DNA of 63,126 nt, from positions 1 to 63,126 of the forward strand of contig JANXDX010000011.1 in NCBI GenBank assembly GCA_025058735.1. Direction: 5' to 3'. The position numbers were made by a program, and so were the translations under genes. Positions 11,627 to 19,648 of this stretch are shown here, piece after piece; positions within the stretch are counted from its first letter, which is position 1; every line of letters starts with the position of its first letter. Source of the DNA: Archaeoglobaceae archaeon (GTDB lineage: Archaea; Halobacteriota; Archaeoglobi; Archaeoglobales; Archaeoglobaceae). A model generated the notes under the pieces. It had not been told where the DNA came from. It saw only the letters and a list, made by a program, of their open reading frames with translations, and ran no database searches.

Positions 11627-11753
11627 TATAAAAATAATATATTAAATTTGGTCATTGGAACGTGTACTAAAAGTGATAATTTTTACATTTTATTAAATTT
11701 TATTAATATAATTATATTGTATATAATTTTATTTGCTTATCTGAACGCCGAAC

Positions 11754-12851
11754 TTGTCTAAAAGAAGAAATAAAAATAAACTGGATCTAGATAATTCTGT
11801 GGACATATTGCAACAAATAAAACAGTTGGAAGAGGAGATAAGAAGGACACCGTACAATAAAGCTACCGAACATCACGTAGGTAGATTAAAAGCTAAACTA
11901 GCTAAGCTTAAAGATGAAGTCGAAAGACAACAAAAAAAGAAAAAAACAGAAATATCTGTAAAAAAAGAAGGTGATGCTACAGTAGCACTTCTAGGCTTTC
12001 CATCAGTAGGAAAGTCAACACTTCTGAACGCTTTAACTGGAGCAAAGAGTGAAGTTGCAGATTACGATTTTACAACTCTTAAACCAGTTCCAGGAATGCT
12101 TGAATACAATGGAGCTAAAATACAGATAATAGATTTACCAGGAATAATAGATGGAGCTTCAAAGGGGAAAGGAAGAGGAAAGGAGGTTCTATCCATAGCT
12201 AGAGTATCTGACCTGATCGTGATCTTAGCAGACGTCTTCACTTTACACACAATAAATATTATAAAGAAAGAACTATATGAAGCTGGTATAAGGTTGGATG
12301 AAAAACCTCCAAACCTAGTAATAAAGAAAAAAGATCGCGGTGGGATAAAGATTAGTTCGACTGTGAAACTTTCTATAAGTGAAGAAACCATTACAGAAGT
12401 TTTAAAAGAGTACAAGATACATAGCGCAGATGTTATAGTGAGAGAAGATTTGACTTTGGACAGGTTGATCGATGCAATAATAGGAAACAGGAAGTACGTA
12501 CCTTCTTTAACAGTTGTGAACAAGGTCGACTTGATGGACGTAGAAGTGGATGGTGCTATAAAAATTTCCGCTGAAAAGGGTATAAACTTGGAGGAGTTGA
12601 AGAGAGCGATATTTGAAAAGCTAGAATTCATTAGAGTGTATCTAAAACCACCTGGAGAAAAAGTTAGTAGTGAACCAATGATCCTTAGAAAAGGAGCTAC
12701 AATAGCGGATGTATGTAAAAAGCTTCACAGTGATTTTCTAAAAAAGTTTAGATATGCAAAAGTTTGGGGAAGATCGGTCAGATTTCAAGGACAACACGTT
12801 GGTTTAGAGCACGTAGTTGAGGATGGTGACGTGGTTACGATATACTTTTGA
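11754..12851 (+). CDS. DRG/Rbg-type GTPase with TGS domain
   Basis: A developmentally-regulated-GTP-binding (DRG) family protein of the Obg class, associated with ribosomes in other organisms. An N-terminal basic helix contains the family mark RRTPYNKATEHHVGRLKAKL. Next come G1 GFPSVGKST, G3 DLPGIIDGASKGKGRG, G4 NKVD, and a C-terminal TGS domain ending in VVEDGDVVTIYF. The start is uncertain: TTG at 11754 (365 aa) fits a TATA-like run at about 11719-11731, while GTG at 11799 (350 aa) matches the usual family length better. The thioredoxin message begins just after. Confidence 0.93.
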   Translation: MSKRRNKNKLDLDNSVDILQQIKQLEEEIRRTPYNKATEHHVGRLKAKLAKLKDEVERQQKKKKTEISVKKEGDATVALLGFPSVGKSTLLNALTGAKSEVADYDFTTLKPVPGMLEYNGAKIQIIDLPGIIDGASKGKGRGKEVLSIARVSDLIVILADVFTLHTINIIKKELYEAGIRLDEKPPNLVIKKKDRGGIKISSTVKLSISEETITEVLKEYKIHSADVIVREDLTLDRLIDAIIGNRKYVPSLTVVNKVDLMDVEVDGAIKISAEKGINLEELKRAIFEKLEFIRVYLKPPGEKVSSEPMILRKGATIADVCKKLHSDFLKKFRYAKVWGRSVRFQGQHVGLEHVVEDGDVVTIYF

Positions 12852-12881
12852 CTTTACAGTTTCCGTCAAAACCAACAAAAT

Positions 12882-12889
12882 TATATATA
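12882..12889 (+). promoter_or_regulatory. TATA box of the thioredoxin gene
   Basis: TATATATA is followed about 30 bp later by the ribosome site GGGTGATC (12913-12920) and the ATG at 12923. This gives the thioredoxin gene its own short-leader transcript separate from the GTPase gene. Confidence 0.55.
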
Positions 12890-12922
12890 AAAGAAAGTAG
12901 CTGTTTGAAGTTGGGTGATCTC

Positions 12923-13237
12923 ATGAAAAAAATTTCAGCTGGAGAACTCAAGAAGGTTGTAAACGGAGAAGAACTTGTAGTTGTAGACTTCTACGCTGAC
13001 TGGTGTATGCCATGCAGGTATCTTAGTCCGATATTAGAAAAACTTGAAAAAGAATTCAAAGAAGTTAAGTTTTACAAACTGAACGTAGATGAAGAAAAAG
13101 ATCTAGCTTTTGAATTAGGTATATCTAGCATACCCACTGTGCTGTTCTTTAAAAAAGGAAAAGTTGTCGGCGGATTCATTGGAGCTTTGCCGGAAAGTGC
13201 TGTGAGGTCTGAGATAAAGAAAGTTTTGAAAATGTAA
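12923..13237 (+). CDS. trxA: Thioredoxin
   Basis: A 104-residue classical thioredoxin fold with the active site DWCMPC (C28, C31) in VVDFYADW, the cis-proline loop SSIPTVLFF, and the final helix. It reduces protein disulfides; CMPC rather than CGPC may shift its redox potential. A longer frame begins at 12848 inside the GTPase gene. The ribosome site GGGTGATC directly before the ATG at 12923 and the family length decide for the short form. A hypothetical gene follows after 9 bp. Confidence 0.95.
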   Translation: MKKISAGELKKVVNGEELVVVDFYADWCMPCRYLSPILEKLEKEFKEVKFYKLNVDEEKDLAFELGISSIPTVLFFKKGKVVGGFIGALPESAVRSEIKKVLKM

Positions 13238-13246
13238 TTTTTTAAC

Positions 13247-13795
13247 ATGAATAGAAACTTGTCTGTGGAGAAGGTAATTAAGATCCTTGGAGGAGACGAG
13301 ATAGCTAAGAAAGCTGTAGAACTTTTATTAGAGAACTACGAACTAGGATCGATAAAAGAAGTTGATTGGGAAGTCGCTTTGACTTTAGATTATTACAGAT
13401 TAGCAGTTCCAATGAAAGCATATTCTCTAAGCTGGAATCAGCGCTTTTTTGGTTCAGAATTTGAAATACCTTACGTTGTCAGGTTTTTCTTTAGAGATTT
13501 AAAAAGAGGAGGAGCTAGCAAAGAAAAAGCTATAACTGACTACTTTGAAAAGATAGGAGAAAAAAGACCAGAAAACTTTGTTACAATTTTTGATGAAATA
13601 GTTAAGAGAAGTAAGAATTTGATAGTTTGTGCTGAAGACGTTGTTGACGTTTGCTTGAGACTTAACTATGAACCAGGAGCTGTGATAGCTGAGATGAAAG
13701 GTGCTGGCTTAATTAGTCCATTTATGGGATGTGGAAAACTTGGAAGGGCAAGAGCTCCGCTTTATGAGATCAACAGATTCTTTTCAATTCTTTAG
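13247..13795 (+). CDS. Conserved archaeal protein of unknown function
   Basis: A 182-residue soluble protein that I do not recognise with certainty; it has some resemblance in size and layout to archaeal DUF2240 proteins. It is mostly helical and charged, with two cysteines in LIVCAEDVVDVCLRL and a Gly-rich end (GAGLISPFMGCGKLGRARAP). No catalytic motif or membrane segment is visible. It sits 9 bp after thioredoxin and overlaps the start of the DUF371 gene by 32 bp, so the three are probably co-transcribed. A thioredoxin-linked role would be a guess. Confidence 0.72.
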   Translation: MNRNLSVEKVIKILGGDEIAKKAVELLLENYELGSIKEVDWEVALTLDYYRLAVPMKAYSLSWNQRFFGSEFEIPYVVRFFFRDLKRGGASKEKAITDYFEKIGEKRPENFVTIFDEIVKRSKNLIVCAEDVVDVCLRLNYEPGAVIAEMKGAGLISPFMGCGKLGRARAPLYEINRFFSIL

Positions 13796-14213
13796 ATTTT
13801 TTGCTAGGGGTCATGAGAATATTAGAGCTGAACACAGAACAACTCTTGAATTTACAAGAGATGAAAATTTAACTTCAAGAGGTGACTGCATAGTCGGAGT
13901 TTCTGCCAGTTGTTCAGCTTTTGAATTACCTGAATGGTTGAAAAAGCATTTGCTTTCAGAAAAACCCATACTCGTTAAAATAAAGCTTGAGGATTATGGA
14001 CTTGAGGATAATTTTAGAGCTTTTGGAAGTAAGAAGATGAGTTTTTTAAGTAAAAAAGATGTTGTTTTCAGAAAAAGCAGTTTTGTTTGTGGAAGAACTG
14101 TTGGAATAAATTCAACAAAAGCTGCAAAGGACTTAAGGAGAGATATTATAGAGTTGTTAAAAGATAGAAAAACTGAGATCACAATCGATATTTTAAGTTT
14201 TACTGAATTTTAA
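13764..14213 (+). CDS. DUF371 family protein
   Basis: A 149-residue protein with the marks of archaeal DUF371: FFARGHENIRAEHRTTLEFTRDENLTSRGDCIVGVSAS near the start and FVCGRTVGINSTKAAKDLRRDI near the end. The function is unknown. The frame opens at 13731, but the family's N-terminus fits the ATG at 13764, which lies inside the previous gene. The 32-bp overlap suggests translational coupling. The conserved His, Arg, Asp and Cys residues hint at an active or binding site. Confidence 0.82.
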   Translation: MRSTDSFQFFRFFARGHENIRAEHRTTLEFTRDENLTSRGDCIVGVSASCSAFELPEWLKKHLLSEKPILVKIKLEDYGLEDNFRAFGSKKMSFLSKKDVVFRKSSFVCGRTVGINSTKAAKDLRRDIIELLKDRKTEITIDILSFTEF

Positions 14214-14250
14214 CAGATAAATAAAATAGTTGTTATATAATTTCCACATC

Positions 14251-16140
14251 CTATCTGAACCTTATCGTTTCTAAGTTTATCGGGGCCCTTGTCTCTATTC
14301 TGTAAGTTTTGTATATTGCAGAGGCCAGTTCCAAACATTTAGATTCATCTCCATGAACTACTACTATTTTTTCTGGTTTATCGCTTAGGGATTTTACGTA
14401 GTTCAACAGTTGTTTTCTATCTGAATGTCCTGAAAAACCATCAACAGTCTCAATTCTCATGTTAACTTTTACGATCTCTCTTTTGCCGTTTACTGAGAAA
14501 GGTATCTCTTTCCAACCTTTCTGAACCTTCCTTCCCAAAGTACCTTCAGCTTGATAACCTACGAATATCAACGTATTTTTTTCATCTTCTGCCAAATTTT
14601 TAAAGTACTCCATCACAGGTCCACCGTTTAACATGCCAGAGGTAGCTATTATTACGCATGGAGATTGATCTCTCAAAACATCTTCTCTTTTTTCGGCAGA
14701 GTCTACTCTTTCAAAGTTCTCACTTATGAATGGGTTAATTCCTTGATAAAAGATGAGTTCTCTTAAATTCGAATTAAGATATTCAGGATAAGCTGTATGT
14801 ATAGCTGTAGCTTCGAATATCATTCCATCTACAAAAACGTTAACTTCTGGTATTCTTTTCTCTCTTATAGCTTCTTCCAGAACAACCATGACTTCCTGAC
14901 TTCTTCCAACCGCAAACGCTGGGATCAAAACTTTACCTCCTCTCTGTACAGTTTCGTTTATCACTTCTATCAATTTATCTTCAGCCTCTTTCCTCGAAGG
15001 CTGCTCATCGTTTACTCCACCGTAAGTAGATTCCATGATCAAAGCTTCAAGTCTTGGAAACGTATTAACTGCTTTATCAAAAAGTCTCGTGTTCTCGAAT
15101 TTAAAGTCACCTGTAAAAGCTATGTTGTAAAGACCATCTCCTACGTGGAAGTGAGCTATTGCGGAACCAAGTATGTGGCCAGCGTTGTAAAAAGTGAGCC
15201 TGACATCTGGAGTTATATCTGTTACCACTCCATAATCCAATGTAACGGTGTGTTTTAAAGCCTCTCTTATGTGTGAAGATTCGTACGGAATCGTGTTTCC
15301 TTCTCTTCCAGAGACTTCTATGAAATCCAATTGAAGTAGGACCATTAGATCTCTTGTAGGTGGGGTCAAATATATCGGTCCCTTGTAGCCAAACTTGTAA
15401 AGTAGTGGGATCCAGCCGCAGTGGTCGAGATGAGCGTGAGTAAGGACTAAAGCATCTATATCTAGCTGAGCAACTTCTGGAATGTAAAGATAGGGAGTAC
15501 TTTTTATGTTGCTGACGTTTACACCGCAGTCTATCATGATCTTACTTTCAGGAGTTTGGAGCAAATAGCAACTTCTTCCAACTTCTCTACTTCCACCAAG
15601 AAAGGTAACTCTTATCCACTTCTCTTCTATCAGTGTAGTTTCTTTGTGGATCCTTTGTCCTATCTTTTTTAAGATCTCTTTTCTTTCATCTCTTACATTG
15701 ATCAAGTAATCTCTCACACTTTCGACTATCTTTGATTTTATCGGTGGAGTTCTTACAACTTTAGGACTCCAGCCAGTTTCCTTTAAGATCTCTTTAAATA
15801 TAGAACCTTGTCTTCCAATAACCATTCCTGGTTTTTCTGCTTCTATTATAACTTCCCCACTCTCTTCATCAAAAAATATGTTAGAAATTTTAGCTTCTTG
15901 CGGAACTATCTTACATATTACTTCTTTAGCCTCGCTTTGGGGCTTTAGGCATTTAGGATCAGATCTTATGGTTATCCTTTTGCGTAGTTCTTTAGCTAAT
16001 CTTCTAACCAAATCAGTCTGAGCTACGTCTTGAGGATTCTCGACATATATGACTACTTGTGGCCCTTCGAATTCGATACTCTTTATTTTTATGTTTGAAG
16101 CTAACTCCTTAATCTTCTTTTTTATTTCTTCAACCCTCAT
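14251..16140 (-). CDS. aCPSF1 (FttA), KH and beta-CASP ribonuclease
   Basis: A 629-residue archaeal CPSF homologue, the conserved endonuclease and exonuclease implicated in transcription termination and RNA decay. The N-terminal KH pair spans about 1-150 with GMVIGRQG (105-112). The metallo-beta-lactamase core has [10 protein letters not shown] (HxHxDH 235-240). The beta-CASP insert and the late [11 protein letters not shown] and VVVHGDE motifs complete it. Its ATG overlaps the psmB stop (ATGA), making it the last gene of ylbF-ccdA-trmY-psmB-aCPSF1. It is full length for the family. Confidence 0.96.
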   Translation of the reverse strand: MRVEEIKKKIKELASNIKIKSIEFEGPQVVIYVENPQDVAQTDLVRRLAKELRKRITIRSDPKCLKPQSEAKEVICKIVPQEAKISNIFFDEESGEVIIEAEKPGMVIGRQGSIFKEILKETGWSPKVVRTPPIKSKIVESVRDYLINVRDERKEILKKIGQRIHKETTLIEEKWIRVTFLGGSREVGRSCYLLQTPESKIMIDCGVNVSNIKSTPYLYIPEVAQLDIDALVLTHAHLDHCGWIPLLYKFGYKGPIYLTPPTRDLMVLLQLDFIEVSGREGNTIPYESSHIREALKHTVTLDYGVVTDITPDVRLTFYNAGHILGSAIAHFHVGDGLYNIAFTGDFKFENTRLFDKAVNTFPRLEALIMESTYGGVNDEQPSRKEAEDKLIEVINETVQRGGKVLIPAFAVGRSQEVMVVLEEAIREKRIPEVNVFVDGMIFEATAIHTAYPEYLNSNLRELIFYQGINPFISENFERVDSAEKREDVLRDQSPCVIIATSGMLNGGPVMEYFKNLAEDEKNTLIFVGYQAEGTLGRKVQKGWKEIPFSVNGKREIVKVNMRIETVDGFSGHSDRKQLLNYVKSLSDKPEKIVVVHGDESKCLELASAIYKTYRIETRAPINLETIRFR

Positions 16141-16775
16141 CTATTTCTAAACTTTGCGATTATCTCATCTATTTCTTCAGGTTTCAACTGGTAGTATTCA
16201 TCTTTTGTAATTTTTACAGCATCAATTCCATCTCCAGAAGCGGCATCTCTCCTCATCGCAGACCATATAGCTCTTATTGCTAATTCTAAGGCCTCATCAA
16301 TTTTCATATCTGGTGAAAATCTATCTTCAAGTACACCGTATGCTGTAGGACTTCCACTTCCAGTAGCTACTATATCCTTTTCTTCAATTGCTCCACCGAT
16401 CGGATCTATTGAATATATGCTAGCCCCATACTTGTCAACGCCTCCTATGAGTAATTGAACTAGGTAGGGAAACCATCTGTACGTGTTGAGAATGTTCGAA
16501 GTCAAAGTAGCTACAGCTCTTACAGTTGGTTTCTCTTCTCTTCTTGTTTCGTAAATTTTAGTCTCAACACTTATAAGTCTGGCCAAGAATTGTGCATCAC
16601 CAACAATACCTGCTGTAGTCATTGCAATTCTATCAGCCACTTGATAGATTTTTCTTGCAGCTCTGCTTGCGATGAAATGTCCCATCGTAGCTCTTTTTTC
16701 TGTAGCTAATACTACTCCCTCTCTACATACGAGCCCTACTGTTGTTGTTCCTCTAAAGACTTTATCTTCTATCAT
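16137..16775 (-). CDS. psmB: Proteasome beta subunit
   Basis: The catalytic beta subunit of the 20S proteasome, 212 residues. A 9-residue propeptide ends in FRG, directly before the catalytic threonine (T10) of TTTVGLVC. The conserved Lys of TEKRATMG and the SPTAYGVLE and RRDAASGDG motifs are present. The frame could start at GTG codons at 16784 or 16781, but a GGTGG ribosome site four bases before the ATG at 16775 supports that start. It overlaps aCPSF1 by 4 bp and follows trmY after 11 bp. The alpha subunit is not in the window. Confidence 0.96.
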   Translation of the reverse strand: MIEDKVFRGTTTVGLVCREGVVLATEKRATMGHFIASRAARKIYQVADRIAMTTAGIVGDAQFLARLISVETKIYETRREEKPTVRAVATLTSNILNTYRWFPYLVQLLIGGVDKYGASIYSIDPIGGAIEEKDIVATGSGSPTAYGVLEDRFSPDMKIDEALELAIRAIWSAMRRDAASGDGIDAVKITKDEYYQLKPEEIDEIIAKFRNR

Positions 16776-16786
16776 GTCCACCACTT

Positions 16787-17407
16787 TCAGAACAGTCTAA
16801 TATCTTTATTTTTCAATGTTTTTAAATCTTTTGCTCGTTTGTCGAGTTCATAGTGAGCTATAACTATGCACTGCTCAGCCATCAGCGAAATTTCTGAAAC
16901 TTTTACTATTTTTTTAGCAAAATTCAAAATCTTTTCTTCTACCTCTTTAATTACTCCTATATGATCTCCAATAACAAACAACGGTCTTTCAAACGTAACT
17001 TTGGACAGTTCTTCTCCATCTTCTCTCATGTAGTAAACTTCGTACTCTTTGCAAAGATCTTTCAACAGATCCTCCAATTTTTTCCTTGCTATATAAACTC
17101 CGGAATGAACTTCTTTCCAGTTTTCATCTACATCAAAACTTAAAGCTTTATTTATATGTCCTGCTATGTTCCTCTCATCTGGAGCCAATCTTTTTACTTC
17201 TGAACCTCTTATTAAAACACACTTCGGCGGATCTGGTTGACCTAGAAGAAATAAATAAACTTCGACATCTTTTCTTATACCATGAGAAACAAAAAGTGCT
17301 TGAGAGACACATCTGCACATTATATCCATTCTTCCAGCTCCTGGAATGTCGTTCAAGTTGAAGGGTCTAGTGAATGCTTTGTTTCCAACTATCAAAAAAG
17401 CCCTCAT
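16787..17407 (-). CDS. trmY: TrmY, tRNA pseudouridine-54 N1-methyltransferase
   Basis: A 206-residue SPOUT methyltransferase that makes N1-methylpseudouridine at position 54 of archaeal tRNAs. Seen: the N-terminal [28 protein letters not shown], the [23 protein letters not shown] core, and the C-terminal knot region FVIGDHIGV and [16 protein letters not shown]. The length and motifs match the family well. It overlaps ccdA by ATGA and precedes psmB by 11 bp in the minus-strand operon. Confidence 0.94.
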   Translation of the reverse strand: MRAFLIVGNKAFTRPFNLNDIPGAGRMDIMCRCVSQALFVSHGIRKDVEVYLFLLGQPDPPKCVLIRGSEVKRLAPDERNIAGHINKALSFDVDENWKEVHSGVYIARKKLEDLLKDLCKEYEVYYMREDGEELSKVTFERPLFVIGDHIGVIKEVEEKILNFAKKIVKVSEISLMAEQCIVIAHYELDKRAKDLKTLKNKDIRLF

Positions 17408-17946
17408 AGCAGGGAATAAAAGATGAAGAAGAATATAATTAGTGCCGCGAGTTTTTTTATCAAGTTGAAGTTCTTGACTATGTACTTTCTGCTGAGTTTT
17501 GTTACAACAACTATAGAACTAGTCATTCCTAAAAGGTAAGAAAAAATGGAAAAGATGTTAAAAGTAGCTTGAATTGCTGCAAATCCTAAGAAGGGAAATG
17601 TGCATGGTAACCAAATAAAAGCAAGCAAGAATCCTTTGAAAAATGGTGATGGTACAGTAAAAAATTTGAACCTGTATCTAGAGGTTAAAAAAAATTCAAG
17701 TTTTTCTGAAAGTAAAACTAGCGCGAAGAAAATTAAAAATGCATAAGCTAAAAACCTTAGAAAGTGAAAGATCAATGATGAAAGGCTTAAGATAGTTAAA
17801 GTTCCTACAGTGAGTCCAAGTAGAACGATCAAGGATTTTCTCGCATCTCCAGCGGAGCTAGCAAAAATTATCGGTAGAATTGGAAGTACACATGGAGAAA
17901 AAATCGATAAAAAACCAAAAAAATAAGAGATCGTTATTTCGAGCAT
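17404..17946 (-). CDS. ccdA: CcdA/DsbD-type membrane thiol-disulfide protein
   Basis: A 180-residue membrane protein with six predicted helices. The two redox cysteines lie in membrane motifs FSPCVLPILP (near residue 18) and WLPCTFPF (near 114), as in CcdA. Such proteins pass electrons from cytoplasmic thioredoxin across the membrane. The gene overlaps ylbF by one base (TGATG) and trmY by four. The window also carries a thioredoxin gene at 12.9 kb that could supply the reducing power; this pairing is inference. Confidence 0.88.
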   Translation of the reverse strand: MLEITISYFFGFLSIFSPCVLPILPIIFASSAGDARKSLIVLLGLTVGTLTILSLSSLIFHFLRFLAYAFLIFFALVLLSEKLEFFLTSRYRFKFFTVPSPFFKGFLLAFIWLPCTFPFLGFAAIQATFNIFSIFSYLLGMTSSIVVVTKLSRKYIVKNFNLIKKLAALIIFFFIFYSLL

Positions 17947-18311
17947 CAGTGCTTGTAAACCTCTTCTAGGTCTAGATCTATTCTATCACCTATTATCTCT
18001 AGAATTTCACCTATTACAGACAAAAGTTTGTTGTAGGACTCTATGAATCTTACTACACTCTCTCTTGCATTTAATTTTGCCTGTAAATCTGTTAAATCGT
18101 TCAAAAGCTTTTGATCGAATTCTCCAGCCATTTGCTTCATAACAAAATCTTGCTGCTTTCTTTGAAATTCTAGAAGCATTCTTTGTGCAATTTCATCGTT
18201 TTTCAATTTTTCTTCGTTTTTAAGAAACTCTTTGTACTCTTCCAACTCTTTTATGCAATCTGCAAGTTCTATCGCTTTCTCTACAACTAGATCTTTTATC
18301 AAACTCACCAC
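17946..18311 (-). CDS. YlbF/YmcA-family helical protein
   Basis: A 121-residue all-helical protein resembling the YlbF/YmcA (DUF964) family: EEYKEFLKNEEKLKNDEIAQRMLLEFQRKQQDF, then NDLTDLQAKLNARESVVRFIESYNKLLSVIGEIL. In Bacillus, relatives form a complex that affects RNase Y; the archaeal role is unknown. Here it heads an operon ending in the RNA-processing enzyme aCPSF1, which may be relevant. The start is unclear: tandem GTG codons (18311, 18308) and a TTG (18302) lie beside a GGTGGTGA ribosome-like site. Confidence 0.78.
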   Translation of the reverse strand: MVSLIKDLVVEKAIELADCIKELEEYKEFLKNEEKLKNDEIAQRMLLEFQRKQQDFVMKQMAGEFDQKLLNDLTDLQAKLNARESVVRFIESYNKLLSVIGEILEIIGDRIDLDLEEVYKH

Positions 18312-18754
18312 CTTCAGATTTTGAAAATTTTAATTTTAGGTAATATAACTTTTGTCGTTGTCAATTGTCAGCATCTTATGTCTCAGTTTTGAATAATTGA
18401 TCATTAATGTAATTTACTCTGAACTGCCATGCATATCTACTTCAGCTAACTGCGGAACATAAACTTGATACGATCGTTTTGCTTTGTGATTATCTTTTTA
18501 GATACAACGCATTAGAGTCATTCTGTTGAGTCATCTATAAAAAATTAGCAGCAACAAACTATGTTTTTTACAAAATTATTTTAAAAATATATTTTAAATA
18601 AATTAAATGAATATATTTAAATAGAGTTTTATCTTTTCGAAAACGCTGGACTTTTATAACTGTCAGTAAAATTATTTTTAATTGTTGACGATAGGGTAGT
18701 AGAAAGTTTTAAATTCAAGAAATCTCTGCAATTCTCAATAATTGTTGTGGGATC
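18312..18754. other. 443-bp spacer, no gene seen
   Basis: This separates the minus-strand ylbF operon from the plus-strand coiled-coil gene. All ATG-started frames on both strands are very short. The left half (about 18345-18540) is less AT-rich than the right half and contains several short runs of mixed composition, so an unrecognised small RNA is possible. The right half (18540-18640) is strongly AT-rich. A TATA-like TTTTAAATTC at about 18706-18715 probably serves the coiled-coil gene. I see no tRNA, rRNA or repeat. Confidence 0.5.
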
Positions 18755-19615
18755 ATGATGCTTGAAAAGTTAGAAGAAAGAAAAGAACAACTAGAGAAAG
18801 AGATGGAAGAATTAACAAGGAGGAGAGATGAACTAAATAGAGCTGCAAAAGACTATGCAAGCAAAAGAGATGAATTAAACGCGAAAGTTAAAGAGCTTAT
18901 AAACAGATTTAAGGAGTTAAAAGTGAAAAGAGATGAATTCAATACGAAAGTTAAAGATCTGAAATTTAAAAGAAACAATCTTTATAAAGAGATAGACTCT
19001 CTCTACTCAGAACTCGATCGGCTCAGAAAAAACATTGACAGAGGAGGAAGACCTCTAGGAGAGATAGAAAGAGAAATTAGAAAATTAGAATTTAGACAGC
19101 AGACAAGTGTAATGTCGATAGAAAGGGAAAGAATTTTAGTAGAAAGAATTTCTCAATTAAGGAAAGAGCTTGAAGAAAGAAAAGCTCAGCTTGAAAAGCA
19201 TGAAGAATTTAAAAGACTTATTACAAAAATTAGAGAACTGAAAGACAAAGTTAGGACTTTGAGTAGTGAAATAAAAGCTTACGCTGATGAAGCTGATAGA
19301 TGTCATGAAGAGTTACAAAAAACTGCAGCTGAATTAGATCAGAGCAGAGAGCTTGCAGATCAGATGCATGAAAAGTTCATCGAGAGTAAGAAAGAGGCAG
19401 ACAGATGTCATGAAGAAATTTTAAAGAAGAGAAAAGACATAAAAGATCTGGAAAAAGTTATAAAAGCTCTTAAGGCCAGACAATTTAAGACAAAAGAACA
19501 ACTGGAGAGAGAAGAACTCTTAAAGAGAGCTAGAGAAGTCTATGAAATGTTCAAGAGAGGAGAAAAAATTGAGACAGAAGATCTTCTTATATTGCAAAGA
19601 GCTGGATTGATCTAG
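18755..19615 (+). CDS. Long coiled-coil protein, archaeal conserved
   Basis: A 286-residue protein that is coiled coil nearly throughout (about 1-255), very rich in Lys, Glu and Arg, with a DRCHEEL/DRCHEEI repeat at about 185 and 214 and a short globular end (AREVYEMFKRGEKIETEDLLILQRAGLI). Similar archaeal proteins are often wrongly labelled phosphoserine phosphatase. No catalytic motif is present. The role may be structural or as a scaffold. Tandem ATG codons (18755, 18758) follow a GTGGGATC sequence. It is monocistronic. Confidence 0.85.
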   Translation: MMLEKLEERKEQLEKEMEELTRRRDELNRAAKDYASKRDELNAKVKELINRFKELKVKRDEFNTKVKDLKFKRNNLYKEIDSLYSELDRLRKNIDRGGRPLGEIEREIRKLEFRQQTSVMSIERERILVERISQLRKELEERKAQLEKHEEFKRLITKIRELKDKVRTLSSEIKAYADEADRCHEELQKTAAELDQSRELADQMHEKFIESKKEADRCHEEILKKRKDIKDLEKVIKALKARQFKTKEQLEREELLKRAREVYEMFKRGEKIETEDLLILQRAGLI

Positions 19616-19648
19616 TCATTATCCAAAGTCTTTTTGTTTAAAAATTTG

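Noticed and set aside
11627-11753. AT-rich 127-bp spacer as a replication origin
   Set aside because: There are no origin recognition repeats and no cdc6/orc1 gene nearby. It is more likely the promoter of the GTPase gene.
12062-12631. 189-residue antisense frame inside the GTPase gene
   Set aside because: It is a shadow of the DRG gene; the translated sequence is Ser/Phe-rich and low in information, as expected from reverse reading of a Lys/Glu-rich gene.
14797-15258. 153-residue frame opposite aCPSF1
   Set aside because: It is rich in Tyr, Phe, Ser and Cys without any family mark; the aCPSF1 gene on the other strand is fully conserved.
18400-18540. Possible box C/D small RNA in the 443-bp spacer
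   Set aside because: CTGA and weak TGATGA-like strings occur, but no pair of C and D boxes with the right spacing and flanking stem was found on either strand.
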